64,000 bases of DNA from Labilibacter sediminis (GCF_005877885.1 NZ_VCHY01000019.1:61740-125739), one strand, 5' to 3'. Positions 19,809-29,277 are shown, numbered from the stretch's first letter. Numbers and translations: made by a program. Notes: generated by a model not told the origin, from the sequence alone.

Positions 19809-21034
19809 TCTTCGCCTTCTTTTTCTGCAATTACTTCACTTAATAAATTGAGGATACTTTCGTTGGGTTCTTGTCCGTTGGCATGTTTAAAATAATCCAT
19901 AAAAAGTTCTTTCATTCCCTTATTGATATCAATGTTTTTGTGAGTTGAGTCATCGTTTAAATGACCCTTTTTAACTTGAGGGATTAAGGTAATGATGCCT
20001 GTGTGAATCTTGTTTAACCTGCGTCTTTCCTCTGCTGTTATATATGTCTCCGTTTCTAGGGTAAGTTCTATTAAGTGATGGTTATTCTCGGTAAGTTTTA
20101 CAATGGCGTCATCAATGCCTAGAGCTTTTAACTTAATCAGTTTCTTACCTTTACAAAGTTCAATTTCGTTAACAATAGGTGTTGCATCGGGTTCAAGATC
20201 TACCAGCATTACAAATTTCTTTTGATTAGCTTCTGCAAAGGAGTAGGACAGAGGGCTTCCCGAATAGGCCACAATGTTTTTATTAGAATTGATCACTTGT
20301 TTTCTGTGCAGATGACCAAGTGCTACATATTGAATTTCCTCAGGAAAATTTTCAGTGTATATGGCTTGTGCACCACCTACGTGTAGTATAGGTTTTTCGT
20401 CGTCAGGTTCCTCAGGTGCTGTGCTTCCTTTTTTAATAACAAAAAGATGTGTGGCTAAAATGTTAATCCCGTTTTTATCGCAGTGTTTTTGCGCTAAAGT
20501 TTTCCAGTTTTGTTCTAAAATTACTCTTAAGTCCTCTTCCTTTTCAAGGCTGTTTAACTGTTGCTTTAACCGATGTTCGTTGGCATATGGTGTGGTAATA
20601 ATTCTTAATGGGATTTGTTTACCGGGTATTTTAAACTCCATAAAACCTGCTTCCGATTTGGTTATCTTTAAACCGGTTTCCAGTTCGTAATTAGAAGCTA
20701 TTGAGTTTGGGTACCCCAGAAAGGTAATGCCACATGCGCGGGCAAGAGGATCCGCTGTTTCAATTCTATCGGGAGAATCATGGTTGCCAGATATTGCTAT
20801 GACCGGGCGTTTACCATTATTGCTTAATCTTTTTAATGTGTGATAAAATAGATCAATGGCCTCTGTTGAAGGATTGAAATTATCAAAGAGATCACCAGCA
20901 ATTAGTACAGCGTCGACTTCTTGTTGCTCAGTGATCTCACAAATTTCGTTTAAGACTTCTTTTTGCTCCTGAATACGAGAGTAGTGCTCAAGTTTTTTTC
21001 CAATATGCCAATCTGCCGTGTGAAGTATTCTCAT
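19805..21034 (-). CDS. sbcD: exonuclease subunit SbcD (Mre11-like nuclease)
   Basis: Metallophosphoesterase nuclease of the SbcCD complex, 409 aa. The metal-binding motifs are in order: HTADWHIGK near the start, GDLFDN, SGNHDSPDR, then ATHLF and LGHLHRKQ. The C-terminal capping domain follows. The gene precedes sbcC in a two-gene operon with a 4-bp overlap. The region upstream contains repeat copy 1 (21135-21310). Confidence 0.96.
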   Translation of the reverse strand: MRILHTADWHIGKKLEHYSRIQEQKEVLNEICEITEQQEVDAVLIAGDLFDNFNPSTEAIDLFYHTLKRLSNNGKRPVIAISGNHDSPDRIETADPLARACGITFLGYPNSIASNYELETGLKITKSEAGFMEFKIPGKQIPLRIITTPYANEHRLKQQLNSLEKEEDLRVILEQNWKTLAQKHCDKNGINILATHLFVIKKGSTAPEEPDDEKPILHVGGAQAIYTENFPEEIQYVALGHLHRKQVINSNKNIVAYSGSPLSYSFAEANQKKFVMLVDLEPDATPIVNEIELCKGKKLIKLKALGIDDAIVKLTENNHHLIELTLETETYITAEERRRLNKIHTGIITLIPQVKKGHLNDDSTHKNIDINKGMKELFMDYFKHANGQEPNESILNLLSEVIAEKEGEE

Positions 21035-21134
21035 TTTTGAATTTTAATATTCAGAACTTCAAAATTAGCACATTTTGTCAGGTATCATATTAAAAAGTTT
21101 TCAACAATATTTTTATATGAATAAGTAATAAGAA

Positions 21135-21310
21135 TTAACCCCGGAATTATGCATTAGGTTTTCGTTATGAACATTGAAAATGCAACAAAACACACACTTA
21201 CTGAAACGAGGCATAGCACCGCTACGGTGAGTTGAAGCAAGTGAGTAAAACGATTTGTTTTAAAGGAGGTTCAATGTGTAATAGATTAGCTAATGCATAT
21301 TTCGGGTTAA
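21135..21310 (+). repeat. ~175-bp TTAA-bounded inverted-repeat element, copy 1 (divergent)
   Basis: Begins TTAACCCC, ends CGGGTTAA. Terminal inverted repeats share ATGCATTAG and AACCC, and inner arms can pair further (AAAACA with TGTTTT). The conserved core, ACTGAAACGAGGCATAGCA and then GGTGAGTTGAAG, matches copies 2 and 3, while arms are more divergent. It has no coding capacity. It lies between the start of sbcD and the end of trhO. Confidence 0.8.
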
Positions 21311-21314
21311 AGCC

Positions 21315-22346
21315 TTATGATGAATGTTTACTAAAAAACCTCTTCACAGGCTTGTAGTTTTTTAATGAAGATAATTCTTGTTTTTTTTCTTTGGAGGCAA
21401 GAATGTATTCATGACAATCGTTGGAGCATGTGCCATTAAATTTCGATTTACATTTGTCGCATTGTATAAAAAGCAAATTGCACTTTACGTTGGCACAATT
21501 ACTATGCGTATCACATGCTTCGCCACATTGGTGACAATGACTAATGACGTCGGAAGTAACACGCTCTGAAATACGGTTATCAAATACAAAGTTTTTTCCG
21601 ATAAATTTATTTTCAATGCCTGCTGCATTTACCTGGCGCGTATAATCAATAATTCCTCCATGCAACTGATTTACATCTTTAAAACCATGGTGTTTTAAAT
21701 AGGCACTTGTTTTTTCACAACGAACACCCCCTGTACAATACAAAAGGATTTTATCGTTTTCATATCCTTTTAAAGTTTTCAAAACTTCAGGAAGTTCTTC
21801 AGTAAAGGTTGATGCTTTGGGCAGTATAGCTCCATTAAAGTGTCCTATTTCACTTTCGTAAAAGTTTCTAATGTCTACAGAAATAGCCCCATTATCTAAT
21901 GCATTATTCCATTCTGCAGCATTTAAATGAGTACCTACATTACTCGTGTCGTATTCATTATCGTTTAAACCATCTGCAACAATTTTTTTACGCACTTTAA
22001 TTTGAAGTTTATAAAACGATTTTCCATCATCTTCAATAGCTATTTTAAAGGGTATGTCTTTTAGATAAGAATGTTTGTGTATAAGATTGGTAAAGTTTCT
22101 CCAATGGTACTCAGGAATGCTCATCTGTGCATTAATACCCTCTTTGGCAATATATATTCTGCCAAGGCAGTAAAGTTCGTTCCACTCCTTATATAATATA
22201 TCTCTAAATGAATAGGGATCATTAATGTTTACATATCTGTAAAAAGAAACAGTTACCCGTTTAAAGTTTTCTGCTTGTAATTTTTTTTCCAGCTCAAATT
22301 TGCCAAATTTATTAAATAAACCTTTTTTGCCTTTGTTAGGATCCAT
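21315..22346 (-). CDS. trhO: tRNA uridine(34) hydroxylase / rhodanese-related protein TrhO
   Basis: YceA/TrhO family enzyme, 343 aa, involved in forming 5-hydroxyuridine at tRNA wobble position 34. The N-terminal ferredoxin-like domain contains YRYVNINDPYSFRD, and the central rhodanese domain has DIRNFYESEIGHF and the active-site loop YCTGGVRCEKT with the catalytic Cys. The C-terminal extension is Cys/His-rich (CHQCGEACDTH, CDKCKSKFNGTCSNDC), as in the Rhodanese_C domain, probably metal-binding. It is monocistronic; the stop is 5 bp from repeat copy 1. Confidence 0.92.
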   Translation of the reverse strand: MDPNKGKKGLFNKFGKFELEKKLQAENFKRVTVSFYRYVNINDPYSFRDILYKEWNELYCLGRIYIAKEGINAQMSIPEYHWRNFTNLIHKHSYLKDIPFKIAIEDDGKSFYKLQIKVRKKIVADGLNDNEYDTSNVGTHLNAAEWNNALDNGAISVDIRNFYESEIGHFNGAILPKASTFTEELPEVLKTLKGYENDKILLYCTGGVRCEKTSAYLKHHGFKDVNQLHGGIIDYTRQVNAAGIENKFIGKNFVFDNRISERVTSDVISHCHQCGEACDTHSNCANVKCNLLFIQCDKCKSKFNGTCSNDCHEYILASKEKKQELSSLKNYKPVKRFFSKHSS

Positions 22347-22666
22347 TTTTTTAGCGCAAATATATTAAAACAGACAAAGAGATCCTAAAGTAATTAATTG
22401 GAAGAATTTTGGTTTTATTATAATGAGGAGGAGAGATAAGTGCTTATTTCATGAATCCAAGTATAAGGTTTGATGTACATCTTATATTTTGGTTTGTATA
22501 AAGCCGATTATATGGTGAAAATGCTGTGAGAAGGCCTATTTAAGGGTATAAATGTGCAAAAAAGTGCATTTTATCGGGTGTAGATTTGGTAAACACTGGA
22601 AATAATCTATATTTGTAGAGCAAATTTGGTGAACTTAGTTGTTAACCCTAAAAATTATCAGTTATT
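22347..22666. other. intergenic region holding the HU promoter
   Basis: 320 bp between the divergent trhO and HU genes. It contains the HU promoter (22585-22615) and otherwise AT-rich sequence without a recognisable gene. Confidence 0.5.
22585..22615 (+). promoter_or_regulatory. promoter of the HU gene
   Basis: TTTG at 22585-22588 and TATATTTG at 22608-22615 with a 19-nt spacer, a close match to the Bacteroidota housekeeping promoter. The ATG is 52 nt downstream. Confidence 0.7.
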
Positions 22667-22939
22667 ATGAACAAAGCTCAATTAATTGATGCTATCGCCG
22701 GAGATTCTGGTTTAACTAAAGCAGACGCTAAAAAAGCGTTAGATTCATTTATTAATGTTACCAGCGACACCCTTAAAAGTGGTGATCGTATTTCTTTAAT
22801 CGGTTTCGGATCTTTTTCTGTTTCAGAAAGAAGTGCAAGAACAGGAAGAAATCCACAAACAGGTAAAGAAATACAAATAGCAGCTAAAAAAGTTGTTAAA
22901 TTTAAAGCTGGAAGCGAACTAGGTGATGCTGTAAACTAG
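22667..22939 (+). CDS. HU family DNA-binding protein
   Basis: Nucleoid-associated protein of 90 aa that binds and bends DNA as a dimer. The N-terminal helices ([25 protein letters not shown]) and beta arm are standard. The signature [21 protein letters not shown] carries the RNP tip that intercalates in DNA. Length and sequence are typical of HU rather than the longer Bacteroidota HU-like variants. A strong promoter upstream and a terminator downstream make it a single-gene unit. Confidence 0.96.
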   Translation: MNKAQLIDAIAGDSGLTKADAKKALDSFINVTSDTLKSGDRISLIGFGSFSVSERSARTGRNPQTGKEIQIAAKKVVKFKAGSELGDAVN

Positions 22940-22961
22940 TTCTCTTTTTGGGAAAAAATAT

Positions 22962-22994
22962 AAAGAGGGTGCAATTTTGTACCCTCTTTTTTTA
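22962..22994 (+). terminator. terminator of the HU gene
   Basis: Stem AAAGAGGGT / ACCCTCTTT (22962-22970 with 22981-22989) followed by T residues. Confidence 0.8.
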
Positions 22995-23044
22995 TACCCA
23001 CTCTAAATTAGTTGGTAAATATAAACCTTAAGATCACCAATTTT

Positions 23045-23052
23045 TATATTTG
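23045..23052 (+). promoter_or_regulatory. -7 box of the TrmH-type gene
   Basis: TATATTTG matches the TAnnTTTG element. No TTTG is found at the expected -33 distance. The ATG at 23130 lies 78 nt downstream. Confidence 0.4.
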
Positions 23053-23129
23053 TAACCGCTCAATAATGATGAATGTTTAATTATATGAGGGAATAATTGA
23101 GTTATTTAAATAGGTAATTAGTGTTTGCA

Positions 23130-23807
23130 ATGAAAGAGGAATTAATAAAATATTTGAGTGAGAGTATTACTGAAAATAGAAATGCCTTATTTGATAAAGT
23201 TATTGAAGACAGAACAAAGTATATAACGGTGGTGCTCGAAGATATTTATCAATCGCATAATGCAAGTGCGGTATTGCGGTCGTGCGACTGCTTTGGTATT
23301 CAGGATGTACATATTATAGAAAACAGGAATAAATATAACATTGATAAAGATGTGGCCTTAGGTTCTTCAAAATGGTTGCAGTTAAACAAGTATAACGAAA
23401 AGGAAAATAATACACTGAATGCGATAAATCACCTTAAAAGTCAAGGTTATCGCATTGTAGCTACGACTCCGCATACAAATGATGTTGAATTATACGATTT
23501 TGATGTATCGAAAGGTAAGGCAGCGATTGTTTTTGGGACAGAATTGACCGGGATTTCAGATATTGTTCGGGAGAATGCAGATGAGTTTCTTCGAATACCG
23601 ATGTATGGATTTACAGAGAGTTTCAATATTTCTGTTTCGGCTGCACTTGTACTTCAACATTTAGCTCATGAAATAAGAAGAGCAGGGGTTAATTGGGGAT
23701 TAACACACGAAGAGAAAGCCGATATCAAGTTAGATTGGTTAAGAGCAACAATTAAAAGCTCCGAGTTGATTGAAAAAGAGTTTTTTAAGAAAAAATCTAA
23801 TGATTAA
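23130..23807 (+). CDS. SpoU/TrmH family tRNA 2'-O-methyltransferase
   Basis: SAM-dependent SPOUT methyltransferase, 225 aa from the ATG at 23130; a GTG nine bases upstream is an alternative. Motif 1 is NASAVLRSCDCFGI, motif 2 IVFGTELTGIS and motif 3 IPMYGFTESFNISVSAAL, which together form the knot that binds SAM. The N-terminal helix and C-terminal tail fit TrmH, which methylates G18 of tRNA. Assignment to TrmH rather than an rRNA methyltransferase is likely but rests on overall similarity only. Confidence 0.87.
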   Translation: MKEELIKYLSESITENRNALFDKVIEDRTKYITVVLEDIYQSHNASAVLRSCDCFGIQDVHIIENRNKYNIDKDVALGSSKWLQLNKYNEKENNTLNAINHLKSQGYRIVATTPHTNDVELYDFDVSKGKAAIVFGTELTGISDIVRENADEFLRIPMYGFTESFNISVSAALVLQHLAHEIRRAGVNWGLTHEEKADIKLDWLRATIKSSELIEKEFFKKKSND

Positions 23808-23915
23808 ATAGTGATTTTATTAGATAAACGTGAAAAATTTGTTGATTAAACTTGTTTTTTGTAAATTACTGATTTTAAAAGATTAAAAATACCTTTTACT
23901 TTAAAGTAAATTTTC

Positions 23916-23923
23916 TATTTTTG
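23916..23923 (+). promoter_or_regulatory. -7 box of the LytTR regulator
   Basis: TATTTTTG, 17 nt before the ATG at 23941. This would give a very short leader of about ten bases. No -33 TTTG is visible. Confidence 0.4.
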
Positions 23924-23940
23924 ATAAAAAACAGGTTTGT

Positions 23941-24654
23941 ATGAATTGTATAATAATTGATGACGATAAGTTTTCAACCAAGATTATTGCAGAGTTTGTT
24001 GACAAAACCGATGAACTTAACCTAATTGAAACATATGAGAGTGCTGTTGATGGTATCAATTATCTAAATGGAAAAAATTCAGAAGAAATTGATATTTTAT
24101 TCTTAGATATTGAGATGCCGGAGATGTCTGGTATTGATTTACTAAAAACGTTAAATGTACTTCCTCAGGTAATTATTTATTCTTCCCAGGAAAAATATGC
24201 TGTTGAGTCGTATGAGTATAATGTAACGGATTATTTATTAAAACCAGTTACGTATACACGCTTTTTAAAGGCAATTAATAAGGTTCGTGAGAAGAAGGAG
24301 AAGAAGGAAGATATTACCAAAAATAGCACTGAAATTTTCATTAAAAATAACTCATCATTGGTAAGAGTTAAGTATGAAGATATTCTTTGGATTGAAGCTT
24401 TGGAAAATTATGTGGTGGTAAATACTTTTAGAGATAAATATACCATTCACTTTACTATGAAGGCAATTTCAGATAAAATGCCTTCGGATAAGTTTGTAAG
24501 GGTGCATCGTTCGTTTATTGTTAATCTTAGTAAGATTAAAGTAATTGAAGATAACTCAGTAGTGATTAAAACCGAATCAGGTTCAAAAGTAATACCTATC
24601 GGAAAGTCGTACAAAGATCAATTGATGAATGATATCAATTTAATCACGAAGTAA
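23941..24654 (+). CDS. LytTR-family response regulator
   Basis: Two-component response regulator of 237 aa. The receiver domain has the acidic pair DDDK near residue 8-10, the phospho-acceptor Asp in ILFLDIEMPEMSG, the conserved Ser/Thr in IIYSSQE and Lys in LLKPVTY. After a charged linker the C-terminal LytTR DNA-binding domain appears (ILWIEALENYVVVNT, FVRVHRSFIVNLSKI). Such regulators are usually paired with a HisKA_7TM or 5TM-LYT kinase, but no kinase gene is next to this one, so its signal is unknown. A strong terminator follows. Confidence 0.93.
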   Translation: MNCIIIDDDKFSTKIIAEFVDKTDELNLIETYESAVDGINYLNGKNSEEIDILFLDIEMPEMSGIDLLKTLNVLPQVIIYSSQEKYAVESYEYNVTDYLLKPVTYTRFLKAINKVREKKEKKEDITKNSTEIFIKNNSSLVRVKYEDILWIEALENYVVVNTFRDKYTIHFTMKAISDKMPSDKFVRVHRSFIVNLSKIKVIEDNSVVIKTESGSKVIPIGKSYKDQLMNDINLITK

Positions 24655-24680
24655 AATAGGGAAAAAAAGAAATTAAAAAA

Positions 24681-24718
24681 AGCGGCTGTCATTAATATTA
24701 ATGACAGCCGCTTTTTTT
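24681..24718 (+). terminator. strong intrinsic terminator after the LytTR gene
   Basis: A perfect 16-bp stem (AGCGGCTGTCATTAAT with its complement, 24681-24712) without a loop sequence beyond the centre, followed by seven T residues and preceded by A residues, so it could act on both strands. Confidence 0.88.
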
Positions 24719-25085
24719 AATTTTATGTATCTGAATGAGAAAATTATAATGCTTTATCATTGAGCAAGATAGGGTTCGTTAAACGAGAGTGCAAGTGCCT
24801 TAAAGGTAATTGTTAATGCGCAGCTTTTTGCCAGGTACTGAATTATGTACCAAACTGGCTATTGTTTCATTGTCATGTAAATAGACTCCTTTAAAACCTA
24901 TTTATCGTGTATACCCTAATATTATTGAATATATAAAAAGTTTGTTCTTTGAGCTCAATAATATTCATTTAAAAATGAAGTACCTGTTGTTTTTTTGTGC
25001 GATTTTCAGGTTGTTAAGCCTGTGAGAGAGCTTTTACTGAATACAGTAAAAAAGTTTTATATATTGGGTGTACAAATATTTGTTT
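24719..25085. other. intergenic region, no gene seen
   Basis: About 370 bp between the LytTR terminator and a hairpin behind the phosphate transporter. It has no ORF of note, no tRNA-like fold and no promoter that leads to a gene. Confidence 0.4.
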
Positions 25086-25120
25086 TTCAGGGAGAAATAA
25101 CCAGGTCATTTCTCCCTGAA
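25086..25120 (-). terminator. hairpin after the phosphate transporter gene
   Basis: A 13-bp stem (TTCAGGGAGAAAT with ATTTCTCCCTGAA) seven bases beyond the transporter stop. On the minus strand it is followed by A residues rather than T, so it is a terminator-like or RNA-stabilising hairpin rather than a textbook terminator. Confidence 0.5.
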
Positions 25121-25126
25121 ATAATT

Positions 25127-27385
25127 TTACTCTTTGTTATTATGAACAAAGTCTCTTTGTGACTTGGTTAAGTTTCCTATATGGAGAATTAAGTTCTGAG
25201 TTTCATGTAACAGATTTAAATACAGCATGCTTGTTTGTGTACTTGTTTTCTCTTTCTTAATTCTTTTAAGTTGTTTTTTGCGAAGTTCTTTTAGTTGTTC
25301 AGTTTCTTTCATAATCTCTTCATAGAATCCATCAAGAGCATCATAATTATTTTGAGAAATAATGTTAACTGATTTAGATATAAGAACTTGAATTTCACCA
25401 ATTAAAATACTTAGATCTTTAAATTGATCCTGAGTAAATGTGGTGTGGTTGTTATCCAGGTGTTCATAACATGGTTTAGCAATAAATGTAAGAGCATGTG
25501 CCGTTTCTCTTAAATAATCGATAACCTGTACGTAATAAAGACTTGTGTCTATTTCGCTATCCTGAAGTTTCTTCACAGTCTTATAAATGTTGTTCTTAAG
25601 TTTTTTAATCTTCTTATTAATTTGATTAATGGCCTTAAGTTTATCTTTTAGTTCTCTTCTGCTTTCTGCTTGGAAATCAGTTAAAGAACCAGAGTATAAA
25701 TCAGAAATTATAACTAAAGATTCTGTAACGTTTTTAGTGCACTTGTCTAATACTTTTTTAGCTAAGATCTCATCTTCAACTTCATCAATATCAAATTCTT
25801 TAACCTCAACGTTTTTAGAACTACGTTTTTGGTTAATGATGTGTGTACGGTAAATGAGGAATATAGCCAATGCTATTAAAGCAAATACAGAATATATACC
25901 GGCAAAGTTAATAATGTTAGCAACGATAAATGCTACGGTAAACGCGGAAAAGGCTGTAAAGAACCATCCTCCAATAACAGAAAGAACACCGGTTACTCTA
26001 TATACTGCACTTTCACGCCCCCATGCACCATCAGTTAATGAGCTACCCATTGCAACCATAAATGTAACATACGTTGTGGATAATGGAAGTTTGTATGATG
26101 TTGCTAAAGAAATTAAGATACTGGCAACAACCAGATTTACAGAAGCTCTAATCATATCAAAAGCAGGAGCATCAGCACCTAAAGCTAATCTTTTTTCTTC
26201 GTATGCAGAAGCATCAAATTGTTTTTCAATGCGAGATTTAATGCTTTGTGGTAACAAATTGTTTGCAGCTTTAGCTGCGTTAATGGTACCTCTTACAATA
26301 GAACGTGCAAAAAATGACGAACCAAATCTTTCATCGCCTTCATGTTGACGCGCAAGATCAAGAGATGTTTTAACTACGTTTTTAGCTTTTTTAGAAGTCC
26401 AAAGGGTAACTACCATGATTAAACCGGCAATGATTAGCATGTATGTCGGCGTACCTACTTTACCGGCCATTGATTCCATTAATAGATTATCCGGAGTTGC
26501 ACCTGGCGTAGAATTAAATACCATAAATGACTCAAAACCGGCTAATGGAACACCAATAAAGTTTACAAGGTCGTTACCAGCAAAAGCCATAGCTAAGGCA
26601 AAGGTTCCTACTAAAACAGTAAACTTTAAAATATCAAATTTAAATAGCCATTTACACAATTGAAGTATAAGTGTCCATCCAATAAAACTGATAAAAATTA
26701 TTTGAACAGCATTTGATTTTATCCATGTTTTGGTCTCACTATCCATAAACGAAGCACCTTTTGCTCCCTTTATTAAAATAAAGTAAGTAATGGCCGAGAT
26801 AGCAATACCACCCCAGATAGCACCTAAATATTTAATTCGGGTATCGTAATTAAAAGAAAAAACCAAACGCGTAAGGTATTGAATAATTGCACCAGCTGAG
26901 AATGCTACCACCACCGATAGTAATATACCAGATATAATGGCCAAGGCTTTTGCAGTGTTAATATAACTGCTTAGAGGAATCTCAGGATTGTTTGAAACTT
27001 TTATTAAAGAAATAGCGATTGCACCTCCCAGTAATTCAAAAACAATTGATACTGTTGTAGAAGTTGGCATACCAAAAGTGTTGAATAAATCTAAAAGCAA
27101 CACATCAGTAATCATTACTGCCAGGAAAATGATCATTATTTCCGAAAAGTAGAAATGCTGAGGATTAAATATCCCTTTTCGGGCCACCTCCATCATACCA
27201 CTTGAAAATGTTGCTCCTACAAAAATACCGATTGCAGCAACAATCATAATCACCTTAAAAGGAGCGGCCTTTGCTCCCAAGGCGGAATTTAAAAAGTTTA
27301 CGGCGTCGTTACTAACACCTACGACTAAGTCTGAAATAGCCAGTGCAAAAAGCACAACCACCAGAATCAAATAAATATTTTCCAT
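25127..27385 (-). CDS. inorganic phosphate transporter (PiT family) with C-terminal cytoplasmic domain
   Basis: Inner-membrane phosphate permease of the PHO4/PiT family, 752 aa. The two inverted repeats are visible by their signatures: GVSNDAVNFLNSALG near residue 23 and AGNDLVNFIGVPLAG near 267. About a dozen hydrophobic segments fill the first 520 residues, with a cytoplasmic loop (about 335-400) in the middle. The last 220 residues are hydrophilic and helical, resembling a PhoU/DUF47-like regulatory domain that most bacteria encode as a separate protein. It is monocistronic with a TATGTTTG box upstream. Confidence 0.9.
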   Translation of the reverse strand: MENIYLILVVVLFALAISDLVVGVSNDAVNFLNSALGAKAAPFKVIMIVAAIGIFVGATFSSGMMEVARKGIFNPQHFYFSEIMIIFLAVMITDVLLLDLFNTFGMPTSTTVSIVFELLGGAIAISLIKVSNNPEIPLSSYINTAKALAIISGILLSVVVAFSAGAIIQYLTRLVFSFNYDTRIKYLGAIWGGIAISAITYFILIKGAKGASFMDSETKTWIKSNAVQIIFISFIGWTLILQLCKWLFKFDILKFTVLVGTFALAMAFAGNDLVNFIGVPLAGFESFMVFNSTPGATPDNLLMESMAGKVGTPTYMLIIAGLIMVVTLWTSKKAKNVVKTSLDLARQHEGDERFGSSFFARSIVRGTINAAKAANNLLPQSIKSRIEKQFDASAYEEKRLALGADAPAFDMIRASVNLVVASILISLATSYKLPLSTTYVTFMVAMGSSLTDGAWGRESAVYRVTGVLSVIGGWFFTAFSAFTVAFIVANIINFAGIYSVFALIALAIFLIYRTHIINQKRSSKNVEVKEFDIDEVEDEILAKKVLDKCTKNVTESLVIISDLYSGSLTDFQAESRRELKDKLKAINQINKKIKKLKNNIYKTVKKLQDSEIDTSLYYVQVIDYLRETAHALTFIAKPCYEHLDNNHTTFTQDQFKDLSILIGEIQVLISKSVNIISQNNYDALDGFYEEIMKETEQLKELRKKQLKRIKKEKTSTQTSMLYLNLLHETQNLILHIGNLTKSQRDFVHNNKE

Positions 27386-27415
27386 TTAAAAATTAATTTG
27401 TACTTAATTATGCCG

Positions 27416-27423
27416 CAAACATA
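27416..27423 (-). promoter_or_regulatory. -7 box of the phosphate transporter gene
   Basis: On the minus strand TATGTTTG matches TAnnTTTG, 30 nt before the ATG. A TTG lies upstream, but too close to be a normal -33 element. Confidence 0.4.
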
Positions 27424-27576
27424 GGTAGTATTACAACCTAGATTGTTCGCTAAACATTAATTAAATGTTAAGTCAATGTTAAATCCTATCGTATTGCGCG
27501 TAAAATACACTTTTTTATTGAATAATTTTGCTTGACGGTGAATTCGTAAAATGTTTTTAAGTACTAAAAATTCCAT

Positions 27577-27649
27577 TATTTTTGCGCCGCGTTTTACATT
27601 TTATTTACTTGAAAAAATAGGTGATAAAGAGCTTAAAAGCGTAACTTTG
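27577..27649 (+). promoter_or_regulatory. two candidate -7 boxes upstream of the LysE gene
   Basis: TATTTTTG (27577-27584) and TAACTTTG (27642-27649) both fit TAnnTTTG; neither has a well-spaced TTTG. They lie in the 350-bp divergent gap between the phosphate transporter and LysE genes, which contains nothing else recognisable. Confidence 0.35.
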
Positions 27650-27735
27650 ATATGTCGCTATTAAATTTGAGAAGGGTAGCGATTCTTTTTTGCTTAATGA
27701 TTAGTGTGGTTAAGCTTTAATTTGGATGGTAAATA

Positions 27736-28374
27736 ATGAATTTGCAATATATTTTAGATGGTATTATAATTGGGTTTTCAGCATCTGTTCCACTGGGGCC
27801 TATAGGTGTTTTATGTATTCAGCGTACATTAAATAAAGGTAGATTGTCTGGTTTTTTTTCTGGTTTGGGTGCAGCCTTTAGTGATACCTTATATGCTATT
27901 ATTGCTGGTTTTAGTCTTTCTTTTATTGTTAGTTTTATTGAAGAAAGGTTAATGCTTATTCAAATATTTGGAGCGTTAGTCCTTATTTTTCTGGGTGTTC
28001 GTATTTTTTTAAGTAATCCGGCAGTTCAATTACGAAAGCAAAAAAAAGGTAAAGGAAATCTCTTTCAGGATTTTATATCTACTTTCTTTATTACCATTTC
28101 AAATCCCTTGGCTATCTTTTTGTTTCTTGCTTTTTTTGCAAGTTTCGGTGCCGTTAAACCAGGCGATAATGTTATTAATCATTTAATCTTAATTGGTGGA
28201 GTGTTTGGAGGAGCTTCTTTGTGGTGGTTTATTCTTTCTTCTGTAATTAATTTATTTAGATCGAAAATTAATTTACGTCGACTTTGGTGGTTAAATAAAA
28301 TTGCAGGGACAACAATTGTGGTTTTAGTGGTTATTGCTTTTGTTATTTTTTTAATAGATAGCCCTTTAGACTAG
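27736..28374 (+). CDS. LysE family translocator
   Basis: Inner-membrane exporter of the LysE/RhtB superfamily, 212 aa with six hydrophobic segments. The family signature is at the start: GFSASVPLGPIGVLCIQRTLNKGRLSGF, followed by GLGAAFSDTLYA. The second conserved region is FFITISNPLAIFLFLAFFA. Substrates in the family are amino acids, but the substrate here is not predictable. It stands alone, followed by a hairpin. Confidence 0.88.
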   Translation: MNLQYILDGIIIGFSASVPLGPIGVLCIQRTLNKGRLSGFFSGLGAAFSDTLYAIIAGFSLSFIVSFIEERLMLIQIFGALVLIFLGVRIFLSNPAVQLRKQKKGKGNLFQDFISTFFITISNPLAIFLFLAFFASFGAVKPGDNVINHLILIGGVFGGASLWWFILSSVINLFRSKINLRRLWWLNKIAGTTIVVLVVIAFVIFLIDSPLD

Positions 28375-28387
28375 ATATAAAAAAATA

Positions 28388-28425
28388 AGCTTTTAGCAAG
28401 AGGAGGTTTCCTCACACTAAAAGCT
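28388..28425 (+). terminator. hairpin after the LysE gene
   Basis: Stem AGCTTTTAG / CTAAAAGCT with a nested GAGGA / TCCTC inside. The T run is weak. It lies between two convergent genes. Confidence 0.5.
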
Positions 28426-28464
28426 GTTAATTCGTTCTACTGTATACTAATAATTGATTACTGA

Positions 28465-29277
28465 TTATTGATTCAAAGGAGAATCAGGCTCCTTAGCCAT
28501 ATGATTATAGGCTAGTTTATCTAATAATCGAGGCATCCATTTCTTTAACCAAACGGTTAATTTTCCTTCAACAAAAGTTAATATAAGGGTCGATTTACGT
28601 TTTTTGATGGCATTAGCTACGTGTTTTGCTACTTCCTCTGCCGACATCATTTTATCTTCTTTTCGGGGTGTTTCTCCTTGCTGTGAACCGTCTCCGGTAA
28701 GCGCCGTTTTACGTATGTTAGAAGCAGTAAAGCCTGGTGCAGCAATTAATACATGAAGGTTGTTTTTTAAATTTTCTACCCGTAGCGTTTCTAAAAAACC
28801 ATGCATAGCAAACTTACTGGCAGAATACCCTGTTCGTGCAGGAAGCCCTATAAACCCAGCGATGGAGGAAATTCCGGTTACAGAACCTTGGGATTCTAAC
28901 AAATAGGGGAGGGCATACTTTGTACAATAAACAGTTCCCCAAAAATTTACATCCATTAATTGTTGTAGCACGGCAATATCCGTGTCTTTAAATAGCGAAC
29001 GCATAGATAGACCTGCATTGTTTATTAGTATATCGATACCAGAAAACTTTTCAACGGCCTTTGAGATTAAGTTTTTACAATCGTCTTCTTTACTTACGTC
29101 CGTAGGTACACTAATAACCTCTGTTCCTTTTGCTATAAATTCTGTTTCTATTTCTTTTAGTTTATCTGCAGATCGCGCAGCAAGAACCAGTTTCGAACCT
29201 CTTTGAGCGAATTCATTGGCAAGTGCCAAGCCTATCCCTGAAGAAGCTCCTGTTATGATAACAACTTTGTTTTGCAT
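28465..29277 (-). CDS. SDR family oxidoreductase
   Basis: Short-chain dehydrogenase/reductase of 270 aa. The nucleotide-binding motif is TGASSGIG near residues 9-16, followed by NNAG and the catalytic YSASK with the upstream Ser in GISSIAG. Arg in LVLAARS after beta-strand 2 suggests NADP(H) preference. The C-terminus has a basic amphipathic stretch (WLKKWMPRLLDKLAYNHM) that could associate with membrane, as in DltE/YqjQ-like SDRs acting on lipids. The substrate is unknown. Confidence 0.87.
   Translation of the reverse strand: MQNKVVIITGASSGIGLALANEFAQRGSKLVLAARSADKLKEIETEFIAKGTEVISVPTDVSKEDDCKNLISKAVEKFSGIDILINNAGLSMRSLFKDTDIAVLQQLMDVNFWGTVYCTKYALPYLLESQGSVTGISSIAGFIGLPARTGYSASKFAMHGFLETLRVENLKNNLHVLIAAPGFTASNIRKTALTGDGSQQGETPRKEDKMMSAEEVAKHVANAIKKRKSTLILTFVEGKLTVWLKKWMPRLLDKLAYNHMAKEPDSPLNQ

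Noticed and set aside
24719..25085. Possible tRNA or small RNA gene (ggttcgttaaacg region)
   Set aside because: No cloverleaf or complementary acceptor stem can be drawn, and no promoter-terminator pair encloses it.
25854..26348. 164-codon plus-strand ORF inside the phosphate transporter gene
   Set aside because: Antisense shadow of conserved transmembrane coding sequence.
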